Source: Gammaproteobacteria bacterium
GTDB taxonomy: Bacteria; Pseudomonadota; Gammaproteobacteria; Pseudomonadales; M0112
Reading direction: 5' to 3'
Assembly (NCBI GenBank): GCA_006227085.1
Contig: SBFY01000119.1
Coordinates: 1-7,570, forward strand
DNA: 7,570 nucleotides
The notes beneath the pieces were generated by a model. That model ran no database searches. It saw only the letters and a program-made list of their open reading frames with translations, and was not told the origin of the DNA. This document shows positions 1 to 6,284 of this stretch, piece after piece (the stretch's first letter is position 1; each line of letters starts with the position of its first letter). The position numbers were made by a program, and so were the translations under genes.

Positions 1-893
1 GCCTGCTCTTGTTGCTGGCGAATGGCCGATGAATCCAGACCTGCCAGCGGGCCTTTATCCCAGGTCACTTGCAAGCCATCGGCGGCCTTGCGGGCCTGCC
101 AATAGGTGTCCGCCACAATCGCGATACCGGCATGGATTTCAAAGGCGGCCACCACACCCGGCTTAGCTGTCACGGATTCAGCAATCCAGCTGTGCGCCTT
201 ACCGCCAAAATGCGGGCAGCGCACCACCACGGCGACTTTCATGTCCGGCAGCTGGATATCCACCCCAAACGTTGCTTGCCCGGTGCTCTTGGCCACTGCA
301 TCACGGCGTGGTAACGACCGGCCAATCCAGCGGAATTGCTGTGGCTGCTTCAAGACAACCGACTCCGGCGCAGGCAAGGCTTTCGCAATCATGGCCAGCG
401 ATGCATAACTGGCACGCTCACCGGTCACGCCATTGATCACTTCGCCATCATCGGTCTGGCACTGGGCGCTGGTGATGCGCCACTGCTGGGCAGCAGCCGC
501 TACCAGCAAGGCACGCGCAGTAGCACCCGCTTCCCGCAATGGCATCCAGGTACTGAGGGTACTGGTGCTGCCACCGGTAATCTGCACACCCATCACACGA
601 TTACCAAACGCCCGATGCACACCGGCCATCTCCACTTCCAGGCGTGCCGGGTCGATGTCCAGTTCTTCCGCCAATACCGTCGGCATGGAGTTGATCACCC
701 CTTGCCCCATCTCGGTTTTATCGAGCTGGAAAATAAACCGGCCATCCTCGGTGATTTGCAGCCAGGCATTGGGTTGGAAGCTGCCCGCTCGCGTATGCGG
801 GATGGGATCAGGCTCGCGCAAGGCAAAACCCAACACCAGGGCCGAACCGGCCACACCGGTACCGATCAGGAACTTGCGGCGGGTCAGCTTCAT
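1..893 (-). CDS. Molybdopterin-binding large subunit of an aldehyde/isoquinoline oxidoreductase, Tat-exported (partial, C-terminus off the window)
   Basis: Large subunit of a xanthine-oxidase-family molybdenum hydroxylase, the type named isoquinoline 1-oxidoreductase beta subunit (IorB). These enzymes hydroxylate N-heterocycles or oxidise aldehydes at a molybdopterin cytosine dinucleotide centre. Only the first 297 codons are visible; family members usually run to about 700-750 residues. Residues 4-10 (TRRKFLI) form a twin-arginine signal followed by a hydrophobic stretch to about residue 24, so export to the periplasm is likely. The cofactor-site signature EMGQG lies at 61-65, followed by LAEEL at 74-78. 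QITGGSTST (104-112) and the WMPLREAGATAR block (116-127) are also typical of IorB. The a/b hammerhead domain begins near GQATFGVDI (205-213). The start codon is preceded by a strong SD (AAGGGGGAGG) and overlaps the stop of the small-subunit gene by ATGA, indicating coupled translation. The substrate cannot be told from sequence; the catalytic Glu would lie outside the window. Confidence 0.92.
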   Translation of the reverse strand, partial: MKLTRRKFLIGTGVAGSALVLGFALREPDPIPHTRAGSFQPNAWLQITEDGRFIFQLDKTEMGQGVINSMPTVLAEELDIDPARLEVEMAGVHRAFGNRVMGVQITGGSTSTLSTWMPLREAGATARALLVAAAAQQWRITSAQCQTDDGEVINGVTGERASYASLAMIAKALPAPESVVLKQPQQFRWIGRSLPRRDAVAKSTGQATFGVDIQLPDMKVAVVVRCPHFGGKAHSWIAESVTAKPGVVAAFEIHAGIAIVADTYWQARKAADGLQVTWDKGPLAGLDSSAIRQQQEQ

Positions 894-1408
894 GGTGCCT
901 CCCCCTTGCCGGCCATGGCATCAGTGGCCATGGCATCCATACCCAAGCCAGCCCCGGCATTCGCCGCCCGGTGGATCGCCTTGCGGATGCGGGCATAGGT
1001 ACCACAGCGACAGATATTGCCACTCATGGCCACATCGATGGCCGCATCATCCGGACTGGCATTCTGGGCCAGCAAGGCCAGAGCCGACATGATCTGGCCC
1101 GATTGGCAGTAGCCGCATTGCGGAACGTTTTCATCCACCCAGGCTTGCTGGATGGTCGTCAGGCTGCCAGCACCAACGCCTTCAATGGTGGTGATTGACC
1201 GCCCTTCCAGCAGGCCTACCGGCAGGATACAACTGCGTGTGGCAGCACCATCAATATGCACGGTACAGGCACCACAAAGGCCTTTGCCGCATCCGAACTT
1301 GGAGCCGGTGAGACCCAGTTGCTCCCGGAGCACCCACAACAGCGGGGTTTCCGGGTCCACCAGCAAGCTGACCGCCTGCCCATTCACCACCAAACTGACT
1401 TGTCGCAT
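890..1408 (-). CDS. [2Fe-2S] small subunit of molybdenum hydroxylase (isoquinoline 1-oxidoreductase alpha-type)
   Basis: Electron-transfer subunit of 172 residues that carries two [2Fe-2S] clusters from the molybdenum centre in its partner. The N-terminal plant-ferredoxin-type cluster uses C40, C45, C48 and C60 (C-x4-CGAC-x11-C). The C-terminal helical cluster uses C98, C101, C133 and C135 (CGYC ... CRC), the standard pattern of the family (IorA, CoxS, XdhA N-terminus). The start at 1408 is chosen because AGGAGG sits five bases upstream and the protein then begins MRQVSLVVNG as homologues do. An in-frame start at 1459 would add 17 residues without family support. There is no signal peptide, so the subunit probably hitchhikes through Tat with its partner. 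The last ~20 residues are a Met/Ala/Asp-rich tail containing a short duplication. The large-subunit gene follows with a 4-base overlap. Confidence 0.93.
   Translation of the reverse strand: MRQVSLVVNGQAVSLLVDPETPLLWVLREQLGLTGSKFGCGKGLCGACTVHIDGAATRSCILPVGLLEGRSITTIEGVGAGSLTTIQQAWVDENVPQCGYCQSGQIMSALALLAQNASPDDAAIDVAMSGNICRCGTYARIRKAIHRAANAGAGLGMDAMATDAMAGKGEAP
911..937. repeat. 12-bp tandem direct repeat, period 15 bp, in the tail of the small-subunit gene
   Basis: GGCCATGGCATC occurs at 911-922 and again at 926-937. On the coding strand this gives DAMAT followed by DAMAG near the C-terminus of the iron-sulfur subunit. The period is a multiple of three, so the frame is kept. It looks like a local slippage duplication in an unconserved tail. 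Confidence 0.7.
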
Positions 1409-1417
1409 CACTGCCTC

Positions 1418-1428
1418 CTGGATTCCAG
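1418..1428. promoter_or_regulatory. Short palindrome CTGGA-T-TCCAG beside the molybdenum-hydroxylase SD
   Basis: An 11-base inverted repeat with a single central base overlaps the first two bases of the AGGAGG ribosome site (1414-1419, minus strand) of the small-subunit gene. The loop is too short for an RNA hairpin, so if functional it would be a DNA operator. Palindromes this short arise often by chance. Confidence 0.2.
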
Positions 1429-1515
1429 CCATACTGCAAAACCCCCATGGCCGGGGCAACTTAATTTTTCGCCATTGCCAGCGCTATCCGCATAGGTTTC
1501 TGCCGGTTTTTTGCC

Positions 1516-1521
1516 TAGAAT
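1516..1521 (+). promoter_or_regulatory. Candidate -10 element for the FHA gene
   Basis: TAGAAT lies 35 bases upstream of the chosen ATG at 1556. No good -35 hexamer is visible at 16-18 bases (the bases there read like TAGGTT), so this is a weak sigma70 candidate. The 147-base divergent gap (1409-1555) must also hold the promoter of the molybdenum-hydroxylase operon, for which I see only a poor TTGCCC-like -35. Confidence 0.3.
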
Positions 1522-1555
1522 GGACAGGGTCATCATAAAAACAAAAGGCTGTGCC

Positions 1556-2440
1556 ATGCTCCGTCTTCATTTCAAGAACAGCAATCGCAACCCCATTTGG
1601 GCCAATAAAGCCTCCATGACGCTGGGCAGCGCCCCTGACTGCGATGTTGTCCTCGACAAGGACCAGCCGCAAGCACTGGCCACGCTGGAAACCTCCAGCA
1701 CCCAGACATTACTGAAACCAGCGCCTGGCATACCCGTCAAGGTCAATGGCCAGGCAGTCCCGGAAAGCGGTGTGGCGATTCAAGCCGGGGACACCATCAC
1801 CCATGCTGCACTTGTCCTGCAAGTCGTGGATCCACTGGCATCAGCAAACGCCATGAAAGCTTCCGTCGAAAAACTGACGGGTGCCACCATCGCCAGCAAG
1901 TCGCGTACCGGAAACCCCGGATCTTCACCATGGACACTGGTCGGTAAAGGCGGCCTGCTGCAAGGCAAACGATACCCTCTGGCAGGAACGCTGGTATTTG
2001 GCCGCGACAGCAGTGCCGACATTGTCATTGCCGGCACCCACCTGTCACGCAAGCATGTGGAATTAAGCGTTAAAGCGGGTGCCATTGCCGTCAAGGATCT
2101 CAACTCTTCAAACGGCACGTTTATCAATGGCAAACGCGTCAGTGAAGGATTCCTCAAGAATGGCGACGAACTCATGCTGGACACACTGAAGTTCCGCGTG
2201 GAGGGACCTTCCGATGACAAGGACAAGACCGTGGTGGCCTCTGCCATCAATATTCCTAACCCGATTCGCAATCCTGATGAGATCAACTGGAAAACCAAAC
2301 CCACCTCACGTGGTAATAACTACAAAACCAGTGTGATGGATGCCGCCCAGAAAGAAGTGAAGCCGTCCCCATTACCCTGGATCATCGGCGCAGCCGTGGT
2401 TGCCGCCATTGGCATCGCAGCAGCCGTATTTTTGTTATAA
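1556..2440 (+). CDS. Tail-anchored protein with two FHA domains (first one degenerate)
   Basis: FHA domains bind phosphothreonine peptides and usually work with Ser/Thr kinases or in secretion and cell-envelope signalling. The 294-residue product has an N-terminal FHA-like fold (about 3-92) and a canonical FHA domain (about 125-217) with GRD at 149-151, SRKH at 164-167 and SSNGTFING at 184-192, the loops that contact the phosphopeptide. The first domain has LGSAPDCDVVLD where GR is expected and lacks the Ser/His pair, so it probably does not bind phosphothreonine. A linker containing DKTVV (223-227) leads to one C-terminal hydrophobic segment (about 274-294, starting PWIIGAAVV). This suggests a tail-anchored protein with its FHA domains in the cytoplasm. 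The ATG at 1556 is chosen because AAAAGG lies seven bases upstream and MLRLHFK starts the first FHA strand; in-frame TTG 1511 and ATG 1520 lack an SD. No kinase or phosphatase gene is adjacent. Confidence 0.9.
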   Translation: MLRLHFKNSNRNPIWANKASMTLGSAPDCDVVLDKDQPQALATLETSSTQTLLKPAPGIPVKVNGQAVPESGVAIQAGDTITHAALVLQVVDPLASANAMKASVEKLTGATIASKSRTGNPGSSPWTLVGKGGLLQGKRYPLAGTLVFGRDSSADIVIAGTHLSRKHVELSVKAGAIAVKDLNSSNGTFINGKRVSEGFLKNGDELMLDTLKFRVEGPSDDKDKTVVASAINIPNPIRNPDEINWKTKPTSRGNNYKTSVMDAAQKEVKPSPLPWIIGAAVVAAIGIAAAVFLL

Positions 2441-2453
2441 CACCGGCACCCGC

Positions 2454-2491
2454 CCATAAAAAAAGCAGGCTGATGCCTGCTTTTTTTATGG
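2454..2491. terminator. Bidirectional Rho-independent terminator
   Basis: Perfect inverted repeat with 17-base arms (2454-2470 and 2475-2491) around a TGAT loop. The core stem GCAGGC/GCCTGC is flanked by seven A on the left and seven T on the right, so it gives a U-tract in either direction. It lies 13 bases after the FHA stop (2440) and 9 bases beyond the receptor stop (2501, minus strand), so it serves both convergent genes. Confidence 0.93.
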
Positions 2492-2500
2492 CTTCCCGCA

Positions 2501-5209
2501 TCAGAAGGCATACTTGATACGCGCATACACCATGCGACCACGAGGATCATGGATCTTGGTATCAAAACCCATATTGGTGTTGACCTCTGGCGGATCCTCA
2601 TCGGTGGCATTCAACACGCCCAGCGTCATCGTGAGTTCCTGGTCGTCACTCAGCGTCATCATGTAGGCATATTGCAGGTTCAAGGTCGTCCAGCTATCAA
2701 TACGGGTTGTGGTACCAGGCAGCTCGCCCGTATTGATCTGGTCATCCTCATAGGAGTCAATGTAATTCACCGTGGCATTGACACTATGCGCTTCCATTTG
2801 CCAATCCAGTGACAAGCGTGCACGCCAATCCGGGATCGAGCGGGCAAAATTGTTGTAGTTACGCGAACCTGCACCATCCACTGTCTGTGGAATGCTGACC
2901 GACTTGTCAATCAACTCGTACTTATCCACAAAAGTGGAATTACCGCTCAGGCGGAACAATCCAGCCGACGTGTCCCAGTCATACGACAAGGTGAGATCAA
3001 TGCCTTGGGTATCAATTTCACCTGAGTTGATGTAGCGCGTCTCGATCATCTGGATCGACCCCAGCAAGGGATTGCGGGTAATCCGCGCATCCACTGGATT
3101 GGCATTGACTATCGCCTGCGCACTTTCCTTGATAATCACGTCATCCACTTCGATCTTCCAGGCATCAAGGGTCGCCGTCATGCGATCAATGGGTTTGAAC
3201 ACCACACCGATGTTGTAGGAAACGGCTTCTTCCGGATCGAGATCGTCATTGCCTCGTGGGCGAATAGCGGTAAAGTTGGATTGCCCAACCACCGGATCAA
3301 AGATCTCATCCAGGAACACAATTGCACCACCCGATTGCTGGTGCAAGGATGGTGCCCGGAACGATGTGCTGGCTGAGCCCCGCAAGGTCACGCTATCGGA
3401 AACATCCCAGCGCAGCGCGATTTTCGGGTCAATGCTATCGCCCACGTTTTCGCCATAATCCTCATAGCGCAGCGCCACTTGTGCTTCCACGCTGTCGCCC
3501 ATCGGGATCACGAACTCGGAAAACACGGCCCACACATCCTGTGCATCATCAAAGGCCTCACCGCCGACAAAGAACGCGTAATTATCGGCCGCGTAATTCG
3601 GATCCACTTCCTGTTCGAGGGTTTCCTTGCGGTACTGCACACCAAAGGCAGCACCGATATCACCAAACGCGCCACTGACCACAGCATCCGCCGTGAACAG
3701 GCTGGATTCCCGCTCTACCACGGCTTCACCCAGCACCCAGGAAATCAAGCTGGCCGGATTGGAAGTTTGCCCCTGCCCGGTCGGGTTCCAGTACAGGCAA
3801 CCGCCTGCACCGGGCGTGCCGCCAGTACAACCAGCGCCACCAAAGCCCAGCAAGGCTGCCTGGAACCGGTCTTCAAGAACGTCTGTATTGCGCAACTCAT
3901 AATCATTGATGCTGTACTGGACAGAAGTGTCGAACGTCCAGTCATCACGCAGATCCCCTTCCAGGCCCAGCACGATACGCTGGGTCGAGTTCTCCCGGCT
4001 ACCCTCGGCCGGCCTGGAACCCATGCCCAAGGCGCGACCGATATAGAACGTATCGGTCACCAGGAAACCACCGGTCACGTTATTGGCCAGGTTCGTTCCC
4101 AACGGGCTGTAAGGATTGGTCGCCGGTACATAAGGGAAATCCAGTAACGGGAATGACGCGGTTGTGCGCACATTGCTGGATTCAATTTCGCTATAGAGGA
4201 TTTCACTATAGAAATTCAGCGAGTCATTGATACGGTGATTAATGATGGCCATGGTCTGGATGCGCTCTTCTTCCGTGACCAGGTCGAAGGCATCAATGAA
4301 GTCCATCTGGCAGGTACCGATATCCACCACACCCGGAATCACCGACAACTGGATATTCGGCGTGCTCTTGGGTGCGCCACTGCATGCAGGATCAATCAGC
4401 GGTGCAAACGGTGGCACTGTGACTCCCGGCGGGATCAGGATAGGCGGGATGATACTGGTATCAAACAGGAACGCCCCCGGGTTACCAGCATCACTGGTTC
4501 CCGTGCCACGGGTGAAATCACGTTCACCGGCATACAACGGCGTTCGCTTGAAATAATTGGCGCCGATCACGACATGGGTATCACCCGAGCCAAAACCCCA
4601 CAGGGCACCCAGGTTCATGTCTTCCTGGTTATCCTGCGTGGTGGTCTGGTAACCGCCAGTCAGTTCAAAGCCTTCAAAATCCTCGTTGAGGATAAAGTTG
4701 ATGACACCAGCAACTGCATCCGAACCATATGTCGCCGCTGCACCCTCTTTCAGGACTTCCACTTGCTCGACCATGATTTGCGGAAAGGAGTTGATGTCCA
4801 CAAACGTCTGGCCATCATTAGCAGCCGATGCGCTGAGGGTACTGCGCTTGCCATTGATCAAAACCAGGGTGGAGCCCAATCCCAGCCCACGCAAGTTCAC
4901 ACTCGCAGTGCCCTGTGTGGCGTTCTGGGTGAACGTGTCAGTCTGGAACTCCGAACCGAGATTGAGGGTAATGTCCTTGACGAAATCGGTCAGCGTGGCG
5001 GAACCGGAAGATTCCAGCGACGCCCGGTTAAACAATTCAACCGGGGATGGGGACTTTTCCACATCGCGACGGATGAAGGAACCCGTCACCAGAACCTCTT
5101 CGAGGTCTTCCAGGTCATCGGGCAAGGGCTCTTGTGACCATGCCGGCATTGCCGCCAGCAGACCGATCGACAAGACATGGATACTCCGGGACAGGATGGA
5201 CTGGCGCAT
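2501..5209 (-). CDS. TonB-dependent outer-membrane receptor
   Basis: Outer-membrane active transporter driven by TonB-ExbBD, 902 residues. A Sec signal peptide spans 1-25 with likely cleavage at AWS|QE. The TonB-box region is EEVLVTGS (37-44). The plug domain (about 50-175) shows VNLRGLGLGSTLVLINGKR (104-122) and VEVLKEGAAATYGSDAVAGV (150-169), which are family hallmarks. The rest is the 22-strand beta barrel, with a late DPRGR motif and a terminal Phe (KYAF) as needed for BAM assembly. Putative extracellular loops hold a proline-rich stretch (about 251-280) and two cysteine pairs (C276/C300 and C461/C471) that could form disulfides. The start is supported by AAGGGG five bases upstream. It resembles large receptors of marine and saprophytic proteobacteria used for carbohydrates, peptides or other large nutrients rather than a classical siderophore receptor, but the ligand is unknown and no linked degradation genes are present. 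The leader carries a CRP-like site. Confidence 0.95.
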   Translation of the reverse strand: MRQSILSRSIHVLSIGLLAAMPAWSQEPLPDDLEDLEEVLVTGSFIRRDVEKSPSPVELFNRASLESSGSATLTDFVKDITLNLGSEFQTDTFTQNATQGTASVNLRGLGLGSTLVLINGKRSTLSASAANDGQTFVDINSFPQIMVEQVEVLKEGAAATYGSDAVAGVINFILNEDFEGFELTGGYQTTTQDNQEDMNLGALWGFGSGDTHVVIGANYFKRTPLYAGERDFTRGTGTSDAGNPGAFLFDTSIIPPILIPPGVTVPPFAPLIDPACSGAPKSTPNIQLSVIPGVVDIGTCQMDFIDAFDLVTEEERIQTMAIINHRINDSLNFYSEILYSEIESSNVRTTASFPLLDFPYVPATNPYSPLGTNLANNVTGGFLVTDTFYIGRALGMGSRPAEGSRENSTQRIVLGLEGDLRDDWTFDTSVQYSINDYELRNTDVLEDRFQAALLGFGGAGCTGGTPGAGGCLYWNPTGQGQTSNPASLISWVLGEAVVERESSLFTADAVVSGAFGDIGAAFGVQYRKETLEQEVDPNYAADNYAFFVGGEAFDDAQDVWAVFSEFVIPMGDSVEAQVALRYEDYGENVGDSIDPKIALRWDVSDSVTLRGSASTSFRAPSLHQQSGGAIVFLDEIFDPVVGQSNFTAIRPRGNDDLDPEEAVSYNIGVVFKPIDRMTATLDAWKIEVDDVIIKESAQAIVNANPVDARITRNPLLGSIQMIETRYINSGEIDTQGIDLTLSYDWDTSAGLFRLSGNSTFVDKYELIDKSVSIPQTVDGAGSRNYNNFARSIPDWRARLSLDWQMEAHSVNATVNYIDSYEDDQINTGELPGTTTRIDSWTTLNLQYAYMMTLSDDQELTMTLGVLNATDEDPPEVNTNMGFDTKIHDPRGRMVYARIKYAF

Positions 5210-5227
5210 GATTTCCCCTTTTTCTTC

Positions 5228-5233
5228 TTTATA
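5228..5233 (-). promoter_or_regulatory. Candidate -10 element for the receptor gene
   Basis: Reads TATAAA on the minus strand, 19 bases upstream of the ATG. A start site near 5221 would leave a very short leader that still contains the AAGGGG SD (5215-5220). It would also put the CRP-like site about 58 bases upstream of the start, close to a class I activator position. No good -35 is seen, which fits an activator-dependent promoter but equally fits a chance match. Confidence 0.25.
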
Positions 5234-5271
5234 TGACGCTTAGCAGGATGCTTCTTGAGTGTAGGAAAAAG

Positions 5272-5287
5272 TGTGATGGATTTCACT
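5272..5287. promoter_or_regulatory. CRP/Vfr-like binding site upstream of the receptor
   Basis: TGTGA-TGGATT-TCACT matches the CRP consensus TGTGA-N6-TCACA at nine of ten defined positions. It lies 63-78 bases upstream of the receptor start, in the 147-base gap between the receptor and the flavodoxin-like gene. CRP-family control is common for nutrient receptors. This is a pattern match only. Confidence 0.4.
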
Positions 5288-5299
5288 GTCAGGAGGCGA

Positions 5300-5356
5300 A
5301 TAGCTATTAAATTATTAATTTATAAGACTTTTTCCATTAGCAATATTTTCCCCTGA
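5300..5356. other. AT-rich intergenic segment
   Basis: Very AT-rich stretch in otherwise GC-rich DNA (for example TATTAAATTATTAATTTATA near 5304-5323), directly after the flavodoxin-like stop. No stem-loop followed by a U-tract is visible, so the flavodoxin-like transcript may continue toward the receptor. No convincing Fur box (GATAAT repeats) is seen. It may serve as an UP element or promoter DNA. Confidence 0.4.
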
Positions 5357-5809
5357 TCAAAAAATACCCAGCGCGAGACCTGCCGCCAAGGCCTGCCCCA
5401 GCTCCCGGCAGGCCTGCAACGCCGCCGGATCCGGCTCGCCACGGACAATGACGGGTTCAGCCACCGGCTTCATCCGGCAACCGGACAATATCCGGTCGAT
5501 CTGGGCAATCGCATTCCTGCCATCGTTACCGGCACTGGCAAAACTGGCATAGGGCATGCCAGCCCGATCCTGCACTGCGTAGAAGCACCGGTCGAGGAAA
5601 TCCTTCATGCCGCCGGAGAGATAACCGGCGCACTCGGGACTGCCAAGCACCAGCAAATCACTGCCCAACCAGTCCCCGGCACCCGCTTCACTGGCGGGCA
5701 GCACGCGCACCGACACGCCCGCTTCCTGGCGTGCGCCCCCAGCCACGGCAGCGGCCAGCTGTGCGGTCCGGCCGGACTGGGAGTGATACACCACCAATAA
5801 CTGCTTCAT
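5357..5809 (-). CDS. Flavodoxin-like / NAD(P)H-dependent FMN oxidoreductase-like protein
   Basis: Small cytoplasmic FMN-binding fold of 150 residues, about the length of a short-chain flavodoxin. The first strand KQLLVVYHS runs into the phosphate-binding loop SQSGRTAQLA (10-19), the flavodoxin S/T-x-S/T-G-x-T pattern. LGSPECAGYLSGGMKDFLDR (55-74) matches the second FMN-contact loop of the NADPH-dependent FMN reductase/WrbA-like superfamily, and FASAGNDGRNA (90-100) matches the third. It could transfer electrons or reduce quinones or flavin; the partner is unknown. The acidic surface of electron-carrier flavodoxins is not obvious, so a small reductase role is somewhat favoured. The start at 5809 has only a weak SD (GGGA). 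The gene diverges from the SnoaL-like gene and lies 147 bases upstream of the receptor on the same strand. Confidence 0.85.
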   Translation of the reverse strand: MKQLLVVYHSQSGRTAQLAAAVAGGARQEAGVSVRVLPASEAGAGDWLGSDLLVLGSPECAGYLSGGMKDFLDRCFYAVQDRAGMPYASFASAGNDGRNAIAQIDRILSGCRMKPVAEPVIVRGEPDPAALQACRELGQALAAGLALGIF

Positions 5810-5837
5810 GATCCCGTCCCAACGAATAACGATGGAT

Positions 5838-5846
5838 TGTTATACT
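5838..5846 (+). promoter_or_regulatory. Extended -10 promoter for the SnoaL-like/glycosyltransferase-like pair
   Basis: TGTTATACT is an extended -10 (TG-n-TATACT) 18 bases upstream of the ATG at 5865. The hexamer 17 bases upstream is poor (CCCAAC), which extended -10 promoters tolerate. Transcription would start near 5853, just ahead of the AAGGAG SD at 5854-5859. Confidence 0.5.
5839..5844 (-). promoter_or_regulatory. Overlapping opposed -10 for the flavodoxin-like gene
   Basis: The minus strand reads TATAAC across the same bases as the plus-strand -10. A start near 5832 would give a leader of about 23 bases to the ATG at 5809. The upstream -35 is poor. If both are used, the two genes share one bidirectional promoter core. 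Confidence 0.3.
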
Positions 5847-5864
5847 GCCATGCAAGGAGTCTTC

Positions 5865-6284
5865 ATGCCGGAAAAACCTCTCGCCACCATCCAGCGATTC
5901 CAGCAACAGCTGGAGCATTTCCTGCATGGCGCTGACCTGGACCTGTCGGGGTTTTTCCAACCTGATGCCATCTGGCACCTGCCCCGCTCAGCAGCAGCCT
6001 GGGGAGGTCGTGACCGCATCGGCCGCGAAGCCATCCTGCGCATGCTGCACGAGGAAGTCCCGCAGTACTACCAACCCGGTTCAACCCGCTTTATGTATCA
6101 CCAATTCACCTGTGAACAAGACCGGGTACACATGCACTTTACCCTGCAGGCCATCACCGCCAATGGCAAGGCGTATGAAAATGAATACCAGACCCTGTTC
6201 CGCCTGCAGGATGGCATGATCGCCGAAGCCTGGGAGTACCTCGACACCGCTTACCTGTTCGGTTTGCTGGGAGATCCTGCATGA
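5865..6284 (+). CDS. SnoaL/NTF2-like family protein
   Basis: A 139-residue protein with the cone-shaped NTF2-like fold, shared by SnoaL polyketide cyclases, limonene-epoxide hydrolase, ketosteroid isomerase and many uncharacterised binding proteins. Helical N-terminus (IQRFQQQLEHFL), then FFQPDAIWHLP (30-40) with the usual D-x-x-x-W-H strand, a GREAILRML helix (53-61), and the signature NEYQTLFRLQDGMIAEAWEYLDT (106-128). The start at 5865 is set by AAGGAG five bases upstream. In-frame ATGs at 5808, 5832 and 5850 lack an SD, and the first would overlap the divergent start codon. The stop overlaps the next gene's start by ATGA, so the two are probably co-translated. No catalytic residues can be assigned confidently, so enzyme versus ligand-binding role is open. 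Confidence 0.83.
   Translation: MPEKPLATIQRFQQQLEHFLHGADLDLSGFFQPDAIWHLPRSAAAWGGRDRIGREAILRMLHEEVPQYYQPGSTRFMYHQFTCEQDRVHMHFTLQAITANGKAYENEYQTLFRLQDGMIAEAWEYLDTAYLFGLLGDPA

Noticed and set aside
336..1092. Two overlapping plus-strand open frames of about 220 codons opposite the molybdenum hydroxylase genes
   Set aside because: The minus strand carries clear IorA/IorB-type motifs across the same bases; the plus-strand products are Pro/His/Arg-rich low-complexity shadows.
1409..1459. 17-residue N-terminal extension of the iron-sulfur subunit
   Set aside because: It would contain the AGGAGG SD in coding sequence, and the family begins at the strand VSLVVNG just after Met at 1408.
3479..4147. 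A 222-codon plus-strand open frame within the receptor region
   Set aside because: Antisense shadow of the receptor barrel without domain, SD or promoter support.
4235..5137. A 300-codon open frame on the plus strand opposite the receptor gene
   Set aside because: It lies wholly antisense to a receptor with signal peptide, plug and barrel motifs; its translation has no recognisable domain and it has no SD or promoter.
5300..5330. AT-rich stretch considered as a Fur box
   Set aside because: The bases do not follow the GATAAT repeat arrangement and form no consistent 19-bp palindrome.
5808..5864. Longer N-terminus for the SnoaL-like protein starting at 5808
   Set aside because: The extra 19 residues lack family support, the codon overlaps the divergent start, and the only good SD (5854-5859) points to 5865.
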